A stretch of DNA of 64,000 nucleotides from Granulicella sp. WH15 (GTDB taxonomy: Bacteria > Acidobacteriota > Terriglobia > Terriglobales > Acidobacteriaceae): positions 4,340,001 to 4,404,000 of the forward strand of contig NZ_CP042596.1 of the NCBI RefSeq assembly GCF_009914315.1, in the 5' to 3' direction. The translations under genes were made by a program, and so were the position numbers. The notes below the pieces were generated by a model. It saw nothing but the letters and a program-made list of their open reading frames with translations. It did not search any database and had not been told where the DNA came from. Shown here piece by piece: positions 8,948-18,100 of this stretch; positions within the stretch are counted from its first letter, which is position 1; each line of letters starts with the position of its first letter.

Positions 8948-9541
8948 ATGACTACTCGCGGCTTTGTTCGCCTTGCCACACTCGCACTGCTCACCGGCTC
9001 TCTGGCCGCCTACGCCCAGGGACCCATGCGTTCAGATGGGCCTCCTCCCTTCCGTGGCGGCGAGATGGGAGGAGGCTTTCACCACGGCCCCGGCGGCATG
9101 TGGTGGAAGAACCCGGAGATCGCCACCAAGCTGGGCCTGACGGCCGACCAGCAGAAGCGGATGGAGGATATCTTTCTCCAGTCGAAGGTCCAGCTCATCC
9201 ACATCAAGGCAGAGCTGGAGGAGCAGGAGCTGATGCTGGAGCCGCTGATGAACGCCAATCCGCCCGACTCGGCGAAGGCGCTGGCCCAGATCGGCAAGAT
9301 CGCCGACACGCGGGCGGAGCTGGAGAAGGCGAACGCGAAGATGCTCTTCGGCATCCGCGGCGTATTGACCGCAGCGCAGTGGACTACGCTGCACGAGATG
9401 GAGCATAACCGCTTTGGCGGGCGCGGTTTTGGAGGACGCGGAGAGATGGGCGGTTCGTCCATGCGCGGGCGCGGCGGCCAGCTCGGGAGCAAGGGGCAGG
9501 GCACGACCGGCCAGCCGCAGGGCACGCCTGAGATCGAGTAG
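8948..9541 (+). CDS. Spy/CpxP-like periplasmic protein
   Basis: A 197-aa exported protein: signal peptide with LATLALLTGSLAAYAQ, then a Gly/Pro/His-rich linker, and a long helical domain starting at LGLTADQQKRMEDIF, the LTxxQ pattern of the Spy/CpxP/heavy-metal-resistance family. A second copy of the motif occurs as LTAAQWTTLHEME. The tail is rich in Gly, Arg and Gln and looks disordered. Members act as periplasmic chaperones or metal-responsive sensors. It lies 75 bp after the anti-sigma gene, and AAAAAGGATT upstream of the ATG is a likely ribosome site; it may be a target or partner of this ECF system. A strong hairpin terminator follows. Confidence 0.78.
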   Translation: MTTRGFVRLATLALLTGSLAAYAQGPMRSDGPPPFRGGEMGGGFHHGPGGMWWKNPEIATKLGLTADQQKRMEDIFLQSKVQLIHIKAELEEQELMLEPLMNANPPDSAKALAQIGKIADTRAELEKANAKMLFGIRGVLTAAQWTTLHEMEHNRFGGRGFGGRGEMGGSSMRGRGGQLGSKGQGTTGQPQGTPEIE

Positions 9542-9560
9542 CTCGATTGAAACCAGGGAT

Positions 9561-9602
9561 AAAAGCGCGGCTCCCATGCCAGGGGCCGCGCTTTTATCTT
9601 TT
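9561..9602 (+). terminator. intrinsic terminator after the Spy-like gene
   Basis: An 11-bp perfect inverted repeat, AAAAGCGCGGC (9561-9571) pairing with GCCGCGCTTTT (9585-9595), is separated by a 13-nt loop and followed by a T-rich run. The A-tract on the left arm makes it able to work in both directions. It ends the sigma/anti-sigma/Spy transcript. Confidence 0.8.
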
Positions 9603-9651
9603 CTTCCCCAAACAAACGGAAAACCACCCCTGATAAATAAAAAGGGGGATT

Positions 9652-9889
9652 ACGCGAAGCGTCCAAGACCGCACGAAGTGCCGCCCGCCCGGCGCGAGGG
9701 CGCTGTTGCCTGTTCTTTTGGTTGTCATTCAGGAGCGAATCTGCTTCCGCTTTTGTCGTTATTCCTGAGGTATGCTTCCTTCAAAAACTGCAAAGACGTC
9801 CTGACGGACGGTCCTCCTACGCGGAGAGCGGGCGTTTGCACGCCTTTTTACTGCTTCGCGTGCTCCTCCCGTTGGTCGGAAACAAAGAT
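9652..9889. repeat. composite intergenic repeat
   Basis: A chain of modules found elsewhere in the window: the GCAC-GAA-GTGC hairpin core with its CCGCCCGCCCGG tail (hairpin at 9671-9681), a segment related to GAGCGAATCTGCTTCCG (shared with 53190 and 62990), the TGAGGTATGCTTCCTTC piece, the reverse of the GGCGTGCAAACGCCC module (about 9800-9863), and half of the CCGTTGGTCGG hairpin. It fills the gap between convergent genes. The region is otherwise non-coding; short open frames through it are not conserved. Confidence 0.85.
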
Positions 9890-9892
9890 CCT

Positions 9893-11206
9893 CTAAGCCA
9901 CGGAAGACTGCTCTTCCTGCTCCGTGGCCGGTGGTCCGCTCAGCCGCTCCAGCGTACGCAGTCCGGGGAAGAGACGCATCCAGCACAGCGCAATCAAAAT
10001 GCTCCCAACGCCGCCGATGATCGTGGCCGGAACGATCCCGAACCAGGAGGCCGTGACGCCGGATTCGAACTCGCCGAGTTGGTTGGATGTGCCGATAAAG
10101 AGCGCATTGACCGCGCTGACGCGGCCGCGCATAGCGTCTGGAGTCTCTAACTGGACCAGCGACGAGCGGACGACGACGCTCACCACATCCGCCGCGCCCA
10201 GAACGCAGAGAATCGCCATCGAGAGCAGGACTGAACGTGAAAGAGCAAAGCCGATTGTGGCCAGTCCAAAGACGATGACGGCGGTGAACATGCGGTGTCC
10301 GGCACGGCTGCGGATAGGGTGCCGGGCCAGAAAGATGGAGGTGCTGAGCGCACCGATGGCCGGGGAGAGTCGCAGCAGGCCCAACCCCCAGGGGCCGGTG
10401 TGCAGTATGTCGCGGGCGTAGGCGGGCAACAGCGCCGTTGCCCCTCCGAGCAGAACCACGAAGAGGTCGAGCGAGATGGCTCCGAGGATGTTCTTGCGGG
10501 CCCGGATGTAGTGGATGCCGGAGAAGATAGAGCTGGCCGTGGCGGCGGGCTTGGCCTCTGCACGGCGGCGCGGGCGGATGCCTGAGGAGAGGATCGAGGC
10601 AGTGGCGTAGAGGCAGGCGCAAAGCGCGTAGGGGATGTGCGCGCCGAGGGCGTAGAGCAGGCCGCCCAGTGCCGGGCCGACGATGGTGGCGCTCTGGTTG
10701 GCCGAAGACGACCAGGCGATAGCGGCGGGAACTTTCGATTCCTCCACCAAGCCGGGGACCATCGCCTGGGTTGAAGGCGTCTCGAAGGCGCGGCAGGCTC
10801 CGACCGCCGCTACGGCGCAGAAGATGCCCACCGGATGGAGCCAGTGGAAGTAGCTGGAGACCGCGAGCAGCGCGGCAGTGGAGCACTCGACCACCTGGCA
10901 GATACTGATGATGGTCTTGCGGTTGAAACGGTCGGCGACGTGGCCGACGACCAGCATCAGCAGCAGCATGGGCGTGAACTGCACCAGCCCCACCATGCCC
11001 AGCGCAAAGGTGCTGTGAGTGAGAGCGTAGACCTGCCAGCCGATGGCAACGCCAAACATCTGGAAGGACATGGTCGAGCAGATGCGAGCCATCCAGAAGC
11101 GGCGGTAAGAGGGTTCGCGAAAGACAGAGCTGGAGTCCACTGGGTCTATTATCGCCGTCCCGCCGCCGTTCAAGGAAGGCTCCCCGGATAAAACGGAAAG
11201 AGGCAC
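9893..11206 (-). CDS. MFS transporter of the DHA3/enterobactin-exporter type
   Basis: A 437-aa membrane protein with about 12 predicted helices. The REPSYRRFWMARICSTMSFQMFGVAIGWQVY start (core FREPSYRRFW), the GHVADRFNRKTIIS loop 2-3 motif, and FETPSTQAMVPGLV in helix 5 place it in the MFS_3/EntS-like group of exporters (siderophores, macrolides, other drugs). The substrate is unknown. The longest frame begins at a GTG at 11206, which lies inside the recA terminator stem; a GTG at 11140 just before DSSSVFREP is an alternative that would leave the terminator outside the gene. It is followed by a repeat region and stands as a single gene. Confidence 0.85.
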   Translation of the reverse strand: MPLSVLSGEPSLNGGGTAIIDPVDSSSVFREPSYRRFWMARICSTMSFQMFGVAIGWQVYALTHSTFALGMVGLVQFTPMLLLMLVVGHVADRFNRKTIISICQVVECSTAALLAVSSYFHWLHPVGIFCAVAAVGACRAFETPSTQAMVPGLVEESKVPAAIAWSSSANQSATIVGPALGGLLYALGAHIPYALCACLYATASILSSGIRPRRRAEAKPAATASSIFSGIHYIRARKNILGAISLDLFVVLLGGATALLPAYARDILHTGPWGLGLLRLSPAIGALSTSIFLARHPIRSRAGHRMFTAVIVFGLATIGFALSRSVLLSMAILCVLGAADVVSVVVRSSLVQLETPDAMRGRVSAVNALFIGTSNQLGEFESGVTASWFGIVPATIIGGVGSILIALCWMRLFPGLRTLERLSGPPATEQEEQSSVA

Positions 11207-11261
11207 GGATCAAATCGGAACCGGAAGTATCTTCGGTCCCATCTTGATCCGTGCCTCTTCC
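11196..11261 (-). terminator. intrinsic terminator after recA
   Basis: A 16-bp perfect stem: AAGAGGCACGGATCAA (11198-11213) pairs with TTGATCCGTGCCTCTT (11244-11259). The 30-nt spacer can itself fold (CCGGAAG ... CTTCGG). Read on the minus strand the stem is followed by TTTCCGTTTT. It lies 12-14 bp past the recA stop. Confidence 0.8.
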
Positions 11262-11272
11262 CTGCTGCGGAT

Positions 11273-12340
<1,068 letters not shown>

Positions 12341-12521
12341 GTGAACTTGTCTCCCAATCCCTGATGCGAATGTGTGCTGCGAATATGTTGCCATCCATTA
12401 GAGGATGAGTCAGAACGAAGTCTAGCACCGATTCAGAGAAAAGCAAATAAAAGGCGAAAGAAAGGTGCCAATTCGGGAACCGTGCCCTCTCTCATGCCTT
12501 GACATGAAAATTTAGCCTCCC

Positions 12522-13277
12522 TCATGGACGATGCGGGACAATCTTGATCTCAAAGACGCTAGGCCACTGCTTGCCGGTGACGAAGAGGCGGTCGTGTTGG
12601 GCGTCGTAGGCGATGCCGTTGAGGACCGCCTCGGCGTTGCCCCGCTGGCCCTCGGGCAGCAGCCCTGTCAGGTCGATCCAGGCGATGACGTGGCCGTCAG
12701 CGGGGGAGATGCGGGCGATGCGGTCCGTGTGCCACACATTGGCGTAGATCTCGCCGTGGATGAACTCCAGCTCGTTGAGACGGTCGATGCTCTGCCTGCC
12801 GTCCCGGACGACGACATGGCGGGTCTCGGCGAAGGTGTTGGGGTCGCGGAAGCGCAGCGTGGAGGAGCCGTCGCTGGTGATGATCTCGCGGGCCGTGCGG
12901 GTCATCCCCCAGCCCTCGCCGGTGTAGGCGAACTGCTTCAACAGGCGCAGGCTGAAGCGGTCGTAGACGAAGCAGGTGTGCTCGTTCCAGGTCCACTCGT
13001 AGAGGTTTGACCCCCAGTCCACGATGCCCTCGCCGAAGTACTGCTGGGGCAGGTCGCGGCGCTGGGTCGGCTGGCCGGTCGCGGGGTCGATGGCCAGGAC
13101 GGCGGAGTGGCCGTTGAGGCCGGTGCCCTCGTAGAACTGGCCGTTGAGATAGAGAAAGCCCTCGGTGTAGCTGTCGGTGGAGTGCGGGTAGGTGGCCACG
13201 ACCTTATAGCCATCCACTGGAGCAGCAGCAAAGGCAGGGCCGGGCAGCAATGCAAGGAAGAGGGCAAGTATCCGCAT
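12522..13277 (-). CDS. glutaminyl-peptide cyclotransferase
   Basis: A 251-aa exported protein of the plant/bacterial glutamine cyclotransferase family (PF05096), a five-bladed propeller that converts N-terminal Gln of peptides to pyroglutamate. The signal peptide is FLALLPGPAFAA. Family hallmarks: YTEGFLYLNGQFYEGTGLNG, NLYEWTWNEHTCFVYD, GEGWGMT and NELEFIHGEIYANVW; quoted parts agree in order with known members. It starts with ATG three bases after the stop of thyX, so it is the downstream gene of a thyX transcript. Confidence 0.9.
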   Translation of the reverse strand: MRILALFLALLPGPAFAAAPVDGYKVVATYPHSTDSYTEGFLYLNGQFYEGTGLNGHSAVLAIDPATGQPTQRRDLPQQYFGEGIVDWGSNLYEWTWNEHTCFVYDRFSLRLLKQFAYTGEGWGMTRTAREIITSDGSSTLRFRDPNTFAETRHVVVRDGRQSIDRLNELEFIHGEIYANVWHTDRIARISPADGHVIAWIDLTGLLPEGQRGNAEAVLNGIAYDAQHDRLFVTGKQWPSVFEIKIVPHRP

Positions 13278-13280
13278 AGG

Positions 13281-14885
13281 CTACCGTTTCAGCAGGTCGA
13301 CCGGCTCCCACACATCGTCGATGCGGAAGAGCGGGGCGAGCGCGGGGTGCTGGCGTTTGACCGCGAGATACATCTCCCAGGCCACGCGGCGGTAGCTGAA
13401 GTGGCCCGCGATGCCTGAGCGCAGCTCCGAGATGTAGACGGCCTCGGCGAGGTCCATCTTGAACATGGCGCGGCAGCGCGTGCCCAGCGGCAGCAGGTAC
13501 TGGGACGATTGCGCGGCCTCGGGAGCGCCGGAGTCGCGCAGGCTGCGGTAGGCGGCGAAGGCCGCGTCCATGGCGGCGCGGTACGGCTGTTCAAGCCCGG
13601 CCTCGGCGAGCGTGGGCTGGCCGGGGCAGATGGGCTCGTCGTAGCCGTGGAGGTCGGTGAAGCCCTGGAGGAGCTGCGTGCACTTGCGGTGGCGGTGCAT
13701 GTCGCGGAAGCCGCCGATGTCCATGAGGATGTCGAAACGGAGGCTGTGCCCAGAGCTGAAGCCGCGGAGCAGCTCGTCGTGGCGGCCGCGCGAGCGGGTC
13801 ATGGTGGCAACGATCTCGGTGAGGCGCGCAGAGGGCAACGCGGCGACGTTCGAGCGGAGCTGGCGGTATCCGTAGTGCGCGTGCGGGTAGAGGAGCGAGG
13901 TCGCCAGCTCGACCTCCAGCGGCTCGTCGCCGTCGAGGAGATCGACGATGGGAGTGGAGTCGATGGCCTGGGTGCCCATCAACTCCGCTACCAACTCCGC
14001 GCCGAGGGTGCGGCTCTCGGCGAGGTAGGGGTTGGGCACGGCATACTTGACCAGCGTGGGGGCGGTGTTGATGGGGCGGAGGAGGGTCTCGGCGGCCTTG
14101 GCTCCGAGCGCCGGGTCGAGCGCCGTGATCTCGTCGCAGAGCTGCTGCATGACGGGCTGCTGGACGTTCCACGCTGGCCCGGTGGCGGCCACGCGGAGTT
14201 GCTCGGCGATGGTGCGTATCTCGGCGAACTCGCTAGTGAGGAGCCGCGATACCTGCGTCTCCAGCGTGCGGGCGTTGACGATCTGGCCGAGCGACGTATT
14301 GGTCGCCAGCGGCAGCAGGTAGCGGGCGACGTCGAAGGCGCGGGCCTTCAGGGTGCGCTCCCAGGCGTCGGGCTTCATGGCGCGATCGCTGGTGGGATCG
14401 GGCAGCGGGATGGCTAGCTTGAGGGCTTCGAGCATCCCCGCGCTGACAGCGTCGTAGGAATGGAAGAGAGACTCGACGGCGGCGGTGTAGGCGGCGGTCT
14501 CCGCACCCAGCGCGGGGGTGAACCAGCCGGAGCGGCGGAAGTTCTGGTAGCGGGTGGAGCGCTCCTGGCCGTCCCAGCGCTGCTCGTCGACCAGCGCGAT
14601 GGCCGCCAGCAGCGACAGGCGCTCGATGGCGAAGGGGATGTGCGCCAGATCGGCGATGGAGCGGTGGCCGTACTGGAAGTAGAAGGTGTTGAGGAACTGC
14701 TCGGCGCGCTGCGAACTGATCTCGGCCAGCGACTCGCGCATGCTGAGCGACGAGCGGGAGTACTTGGCCATGGCGTAGGCCAGAACCTCGGGGTCCGCGC
14801 CGTGGATGGCGTAGACGTCGGTTACGGGGGGCTGGGCTGGACAGGTCTCGGCGGGGCTGGTCGGGATCGGGATCGCGTCGGGCAT
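13281..14885 (-). CDS. thyX: FAD-dependent thymidylate synthase, double-length (tandem ThyX domains)
   Basis: A 534-aa protein, twice the usual 220-260 aa. Both halves look like a ThyX fold. Half 1 has GHRSIADLAHIPFAIE (about 73-88), then QERSTRYQNF (107-116), the counterpart of the nucleotide-binding NEQSxRY, and ARYLLP ... EIRTIA near 187-226. Half 2 has SGHSLRFDI (378-386), GGFRDMHRHRKCTQ with the RHR at 398-400, and YLLPLGTRCRAMFKMD with SELRSG near 463-491. The RHR signature thus survives only in half 2 and the QxRSxRY part is best in half 1, so the two halves may form one set of sites. It makes dTMP from dUMP using methylene-folate, FAD and NADPH. No thyA is in the window. Confidence 0.85.
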   Translation of the reverse strand: MPDAIPIPTSPAETCPAQPPVTDVYAIHGADPEVLAYAMAKYSRSSLSMRESLAEISSQRAEQFLNTFYFQYGHRSIADLAHIPFAIERLSLLAAIALVDEQRWDGQERSTRYQNFRRSGWFTPALGAETAAYTAAVESLFHSYDAVSAGMLEALKLAIPLPDPTSDRAMKPDAWERTLKARAFDVARYLLPLATNTSLGQIVNARTLETQVSRLLTSEFAEIRTIAEQLRVAATGPAWNVQQPVMQQLCDEITALDPALGAKAAETLLRPINTAPTLVKYAVPNPYLAESRTLGAELVAELMGTQAIDSTPIVDLLDGDEPLEVELATSLLYPHAHYGYRQLRSNVAALPSARLTEIVATMTRSRGRHDELLRGFSSGHSLRFDILMDIGGFRDMHRHRKCTQLLQGFTDLHGYDEPICPGQPTLAEAGLEQPYRAAMDAAFAAYRSLRDSGAPEAAQSSQYLLPLGTRCRAMFKMDLAEAVYISELRSGIAGHFSYRRVAWEMYLAVKRQHPALAPLFRIDDVWEPVDLLKR

Positions 14886-14939
14886 GGGTAGGCCAAGGAT
14901 AAATCGGACGGTTCTGCAAAATGTCTTCGATTCGCCAAT

Positions 14940-14968
14940 TCGTTCAAGTCCCGTCCGGTTCGTATAAT
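14940..14968 (+). promoter_or_regulatory. possible promoter of fabG (perfect TATAAT, near-leaderless)
   Basis: A perfect TATAAT lies at 14963-14968, with only a weak -35 (GTTCAA/TCGTTC region around 14940-14947). A start site 7 bases downstream would fall at or next to the ATG at 14976, giving an almost leaderless mRNA, which fits the absence of a ribosome site. Confidence 0.35.
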
Positions 14969-14975
14969 GCTTGGG

Positions 14976-15722
14976 ATGGACTCATTGGCTGGACGAATTG
15001 CATTGGTAACAGGCGCCTCGCAGGGCATTGGACGGGCGTGCGCGCTGGCACTGGCGGCGGCGGGCGCGCAGGTCGCGCTGGCGGCCCGCAACACCGACAA
15101 GCTGGCCGAGGTGGCCGCGGAGATCGAAGCCGCGGGCGGCGTGGCCAAGGCGTTCGCGCTGGACATCTCCAGCGAGGAGTCGATCAAGGCCGGCGCGAAG
15201 GAAGTCATCGAGCACTTCGGCCGGGTCGAGATCCTGGTGAACAACGCCGGGATTACTCGCGACATCCTCTCCATGAGGATGAAGAGAAAAGACTGGGACG
15301 ACGTGCTCACGACCAACCTGACGGGCGCGTTTCTGCTGACGCAGGCATGCATGTCGTCGATGCTGAAGGGGCGCTGGGGCCGGATCATCAACATCACCTC
15401 CGTGGTGGGGGAGACCGGGCAGGCGGGGCAAGCAAACTACGCCGCGTCGAAGGCCGGGCTGATCGGGCTGACGAAGTCTCTGGCCCGCGAGCTGGCCAGC
15501 CGCACGATTACGGTGAACGCCGTGGCTCCGGGCTACATTGAGACGCCGATGACGGCGGTCCTGACCGACGAGCAGCGCATGGCGATGATGGGGCAGGTGC
15601 CGCTGGCGAGGCCGGGCACCGACAAGGAGATTGCGGCGGCGGTGGCGTTTCTGGCCTCGGAGAGCGCAGCGTACATCACCGGCCACACGCTGGACGTAAA
15701 CGGCGGCATGTACATGAATTAG
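14976..15722 (+). CDS. fabG: 3-oxoacyl-[acyl-carrier-protein] reductase
   Basis: A 248-aa classical short-chain dehydrogenase that reduces 3-oxoacyl-ACP with NADPH in fatty acid elongation. It has TGASQGIGRA for cofactor binding, NNAGITRD, the catalytic Ser in NITSVVGETGQAGQ, YAASKAG with the Tyr/Lys pair, and the FabG-type ending FLASESAAYITGHTLDVNGGMYM. The ATG at 14976 gives the normal length; an ATG three codons earlier overlaps the TATAAT box. It is not next to acpP, fabD or fabF here. The stop TAG runs straight into a repeat hairpin. Confidence 0.92.
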   Translation: MDSLAGRIALVTGASQGIGRACALALAAAGAQVALAARNTDKLAEVAAEIEAAGGVAKAFALDISSEESIKAGAKEVIEHFGRVEILVNNAGITRDILSMRMKRKDWDDVLTTNLTGAFLLTQACMSSMLKGRWGRIINITSVVGETGQAGQANYAASKAGLIGLTKSLARELASRTITVNAVAPGYIETPMTAVLTDEQRMAMMGQVPLARPGTDKEIAAAVAFLASESAAYITGHTLDVNGGMYMN

Positions 15723-16021
15723 TACTTCGTACCATTCTCGGGGGTACTTCGTACCGTTCTCGGGGCGGTATGGGTGAGTTAGCAGTATGGGGCCTTCCGT
15801 TGGTCGGCAGCGAGCATTGTTTGTTTCCGACCAACGGGAGGACCACGCGAAGCAGTAAAAAGGCGTGTAAACGCCCGCCCGCCGCGCAGGCGGCCCGTCC
15901 GGCAGGACAGGTTTGTGGCAGAAACTAGGTCGGGCCTTCAGCCCTTGTCTTGCCTTTATGCCTGGTCACCTAGGGCGTTGCCCTAGTCTGGTATAGAGTG
16001 CGCCTTCAGCGCTTTCCGGAG
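15720..16021. repeat. composite intergenic repeat
   Basis: Two tandem GTAC-TTC-GTAC hairpins (15722-15732 and 15744-15754), the GGCGGTATGGG arm, a complete CCGTTGGTCGG ... CCGACCAACGG hairpin (about 15788-15830), the AAAAAGGCGTGTAAACGCCC module, a GGTCGGGCCTTCAGCCC piece, and a CCTAGGGCGTTGCCCTAG hairpin module with TGGTATAGAG that recurs at 62748. This fills almost the entire gap before the GNAT gene; the first hairpin overlaps the last two bases of the fabG stop. Confidence 0.87.
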
Positions 16022-16065
16022 CACCCGGATATTGCGGCTTCCAAGAAAATATGCGGATATAGCTC

Positions 16066-16569
16066 ATGATCGTCATTCGAGAGGCGTCAGGAGCAGTCGA
16101 AGTCGAGTGGGTGCGGGCACTGATGCGGGATTACGCCGCATATCTGGCCGGGGGACCTGCGGGAATCTGCATTGAGGGCTTCGAGGCAGAACTGGCTTCT
16201 CTGCCGGGTGCTTATTCCTCACCCTCCGGAACTCTGCTGGTCGCGCTGCGTGATGGAACGCCGGTCGGATGCTGCGCGATCAAGCCGATTCGGGTGCAAT
16301 CCGCCGCTCCGGATGAGCGTAGCTGCGAGATGAAGCGGCTCTGGGTAGCCCCCGAGGCTCGCGGGCTGGGGTTGGGACGGCGGCTGGTCGACCGAGCTGT
16401 GGAGTGGGCTCGCGCGGCCGGATACACGGCTCTCTACCTCGACACCGCGCCCGCCGCGATGCCCGAGGCCAATCGGCTCTACGGCGCGATGGGGTTCGTC
16501 GAGATCGACCGCTTCAACGACAATCCCGTGCCGGGAATCGTCTTCTTCCGCCTGCAACTGGGACGATAA
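16066..16569 (+). CDS. GNAT family N-acetyltransferase
   Basis: A 167-aa acetyltransferase. The acetyl-CoA-binding segment is LWVAPEARGLGLGRRLVDRAVEWAR, containing the R/QxxGxG/A pattern (RGLGLG), and the closing YGAMGFVEIDRFNDNP is the usual C-terminal strand-turn. CAIKPIRV in the middle is the adjacent strand. The acceptor substrate is not predictable. The gene is a single unit between a repeat block and an AT-rich spacer. Confidence 0.87.
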   Translation: MIVIREASGAVEVEWVRALMRDYAAYLAGGPAGICIEGFEAELASLPGAYSSPSGTLLVALRDGTPVGCCAIKPIRVQSAAPDERSCEMKRLWVAPEARGLGLGRRLVDRAVEWARAAGYTALYLDTAPAAMPEANRLYGAMGFVEIDRFNDNPVPGIVFFRLQLGR

Positions 16570-16630
16570 TTTACTTATTAGTCATTACCTTAAGAGACAA
16601 TAACAAGCGTGGTTCCAACAGGAGCCCCTA

Positions 16631-16746
16631 CCTCAAGTATCGGTTGAGGTTTCCATTGCCAGGAACCTTTCCCGGTACGGTATTTCCTTGTGGTCAATCA
16701 CTTAGGGCTTGCTTCCTGTTCCCGACATAGTTACTTTGTGGTCAAT
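16631..16746 (+). promoter_or_regulatory. possible regulatory region of the XRE gene
   Basis: Unlike the rest of the window, this spacer is not repeat-derived. It has two mutually exclusive inverted repeats (CCTCAA/TTGAGG at 16631-16649 and AGGTTTCC/GGAACCT at 16647-16668) and an 11-bp direct repeat TTGTGGTCAAT at 16688-16698 and 16736-16746, the second touching the start codon. These could be operator sites for the regulator itself. Confidence 0.35.
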
Positions 16747-17152
16747 GGCTGATATGCAAATAGTTCCTTCCGTGCAGGCCGAGGCGTCCGTGAAGTCGAT
16801 CTCGATGAATATTGGTGGCACGATTCGCGACTATCGCCTGCAAAAGGGGATGTCGCAGGGTGATATCGAAAAACGAACCGGCCTGCTGCGCTGCTACCTC
16901 TCGCGCGTGGAGAACGGTCACACCGTCCCGTCGCTGGAGACGTTGCAGAAGATCGCGGGCGCACTGGACTTGCAGCTCTCGCAGTTCTTTGCCGAGGACC
17001 CGGTGGGCCGGGAGGTCTCGTCGCTGAACCTGAGCGAGGAGCAGATCCGCTTCCTGACGCAGGTGCAGCGCTACTCGGCGCACCTGTCGGACAGCGACCG
17101 TCGGCTGCTGCTGGCGATGGTGAGGAAGTTCGCCTCCAGCTCGATGAGCTAG
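16745..17152 (+). CDS. XRE-family helix-turn-helix regulator
   Basis: A 135-aa protein with a Cro/cI-type HTH at about residues 25-78: IRDYRLQKGMSQGDIEKRTGLLRCYLSRVENGHTVPSLETL, of which GMSQGDIEKRTG and YLSRVENG are the two core helices. The C-terminal part is a short helical extension (VQRYSAHLSDSDRRLLLAMVRKF) that may dimerise. There is no ligand or protease domain. The start is uncertain; the ATG at 16745 was preferred over one at 16754. The stop TAG overlaps the first base of a repeat hairpin. Targets unknown; a direct repeat at the start codon hints at autoregulation. Confidence 0.85.
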   Translation: MADMQIVPSVQAEASVKSISMNIGGTIRDYRLQKGMSQGDIEKRTGLLRCYLSRVENGHTVPSLETLQKIAGALDLQLSQFFAEDPVGREVSSLNLSEEQIRFLTQVQRYSAHLSDSDRRLLLAMVRKFASSSMS

Positions 17153-17252
17153 CACTTCGTGCCGCTCTCGGGGCTGTATGGGGAAATGATCTTCTGAGGG
17201 CCTCCCGTTGGTCGGCAGCGAACATCTTTTCCCGACCAGCGGGAAGATGGCG
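17150..17252. repeat. palindromic intergenic repeat
   Basis: The GCAC-TTC-GTGC hairpin (17152-17162), the GGGGCTGTATGGGG arm, CTTCTGAGGGCC and the CCCGTTGGTCGG ... CCGACCAGCGGG hairpin. It fills the convergent gap between the XRE and rhomboid genes and abuts both stops. Confidence 0.87.
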
Positions 17253-17256
17253 CGAC

Positions 17257-18087
17257 TTAGCCCAAGTTGGCGATCCAGTAACCGAAGAGCGACAAGATAA
17301 AGGCCGCGAAGGCGAAAGTGAGCTTCTGCCGGGCCAGGTAGCGGCTGCGTCCGGCGGTCATGCGAGGCAGCAGTCCGGGGCCGAGGGCCAGCCCGCAGAG
17401 AAAGCCGCCGATGTGGGCGGAGTTGTCGATCCGGATGAAGCCGGAGTAGATGGCCGAGCCCAGGATCGTGCCGCCGCCGATGAGCAGGTTGATCCCGGCA
17501 AAGCGGATGACCGAGGTGCGCAGGCGGCGCAGCTCCTCCCACGGGATGGGCAGCCTGCGATTGGAGAGCAACACAATGAGGATGCCCGCAATGCCGAAGA
17601 CGGCTCCCGAGGCTCCCGCGCCGACCGAAACCTCAAGCCCGGCGTGGTTCCAGAGCGCCATAAAGATATCCCACGCGACCGAGAGCAGGTTGCCCGCGAC
17701 GCCCGTGAGGATGTAGACCGCGATGAGGCCGAAGGGGCCGAGCAGCGGCTCGCCCAGCAGGCCGAGGTTCCAGAGGCACCACATGTTGGTGGCGATGTGG
17801 AGGATGCCGATGTGGACGAAGGTGGCGGTGACCAGGCGGAACCACTCGCCCTCGCCGACGACCAGCGCGGGCGAGTTGGCGCCGTAGTGGAGCAGCTGCT
17901 CGGGCGTGGGGCTGGTGATCGAGACGCCGTGCAGGACCATCCATAGGAAGACGGCGATGTTGATGCCGAGCAGAAGGTAGGTTCCGGGGGCAGAGAGGGG
18001 GTTCCACTCGGAGCGCTCGGCGCGAGCGGGCGGCTCGGCCAGGGCGTACTGAGCGGGGAGAATCTCGGGCTCCGCGGAGTCATGCAT
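17257..18087 (-). CDS. rhomboid-family intramembrane serine protease
   Basis: A 276-aa membrane protein with at least six hydrophobic helices. The catalytic Ser is in GASGAVFGIAG (GxSG motif) and the catalytic His is in SAHIGGFLCGLALG of the last core helix; HIGILHIATNMWCLWNLG carries the conserved HxxxN-type loop of helix 2. The N-terminal 45 residues are cytosolic. Rhomboids cut substrates inside the membrane; the substrate here is unknown. The longest frame begins with TTG at 18096; the ATG at 18087 is preferred. A palindromic repeat lies directly upstream. Confidence 0.9.
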   Translation of the reverse strand: MHDSAEPEILPAQYALAEPPARAERSEWNPLSAPGTYLLLGINIAVFLWMVLHGVSITSPTPEQLLHYGANSPALVVGEGEWFRLVTATFVHIGILHIATNMWCLWNLGLLGEPLLGPFGLIAVYILTGVAGNLLSVAWDIFMALWNHAGLEVSVGAGASGAVFGIAGILIVLLSNRRLPIPWEELRRLRTSVIRFAGINLLIGGGTILGSAIYSGFIRIDNSAHIGGFLCGLALGPGLLPRMTAGRSRYLARQKLTFAFAAFILSLFGYWIANLG

Positions 18088-18100
18088 CAGCTTCAAGGAT

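Noticed and set aside
9652..9889. CRISPR array as an explanation for repeated intergenic blocks
   Set aside because: Repeats are dispersed single units with no regular spacing, no unique spacers of constant length and no cas genes.
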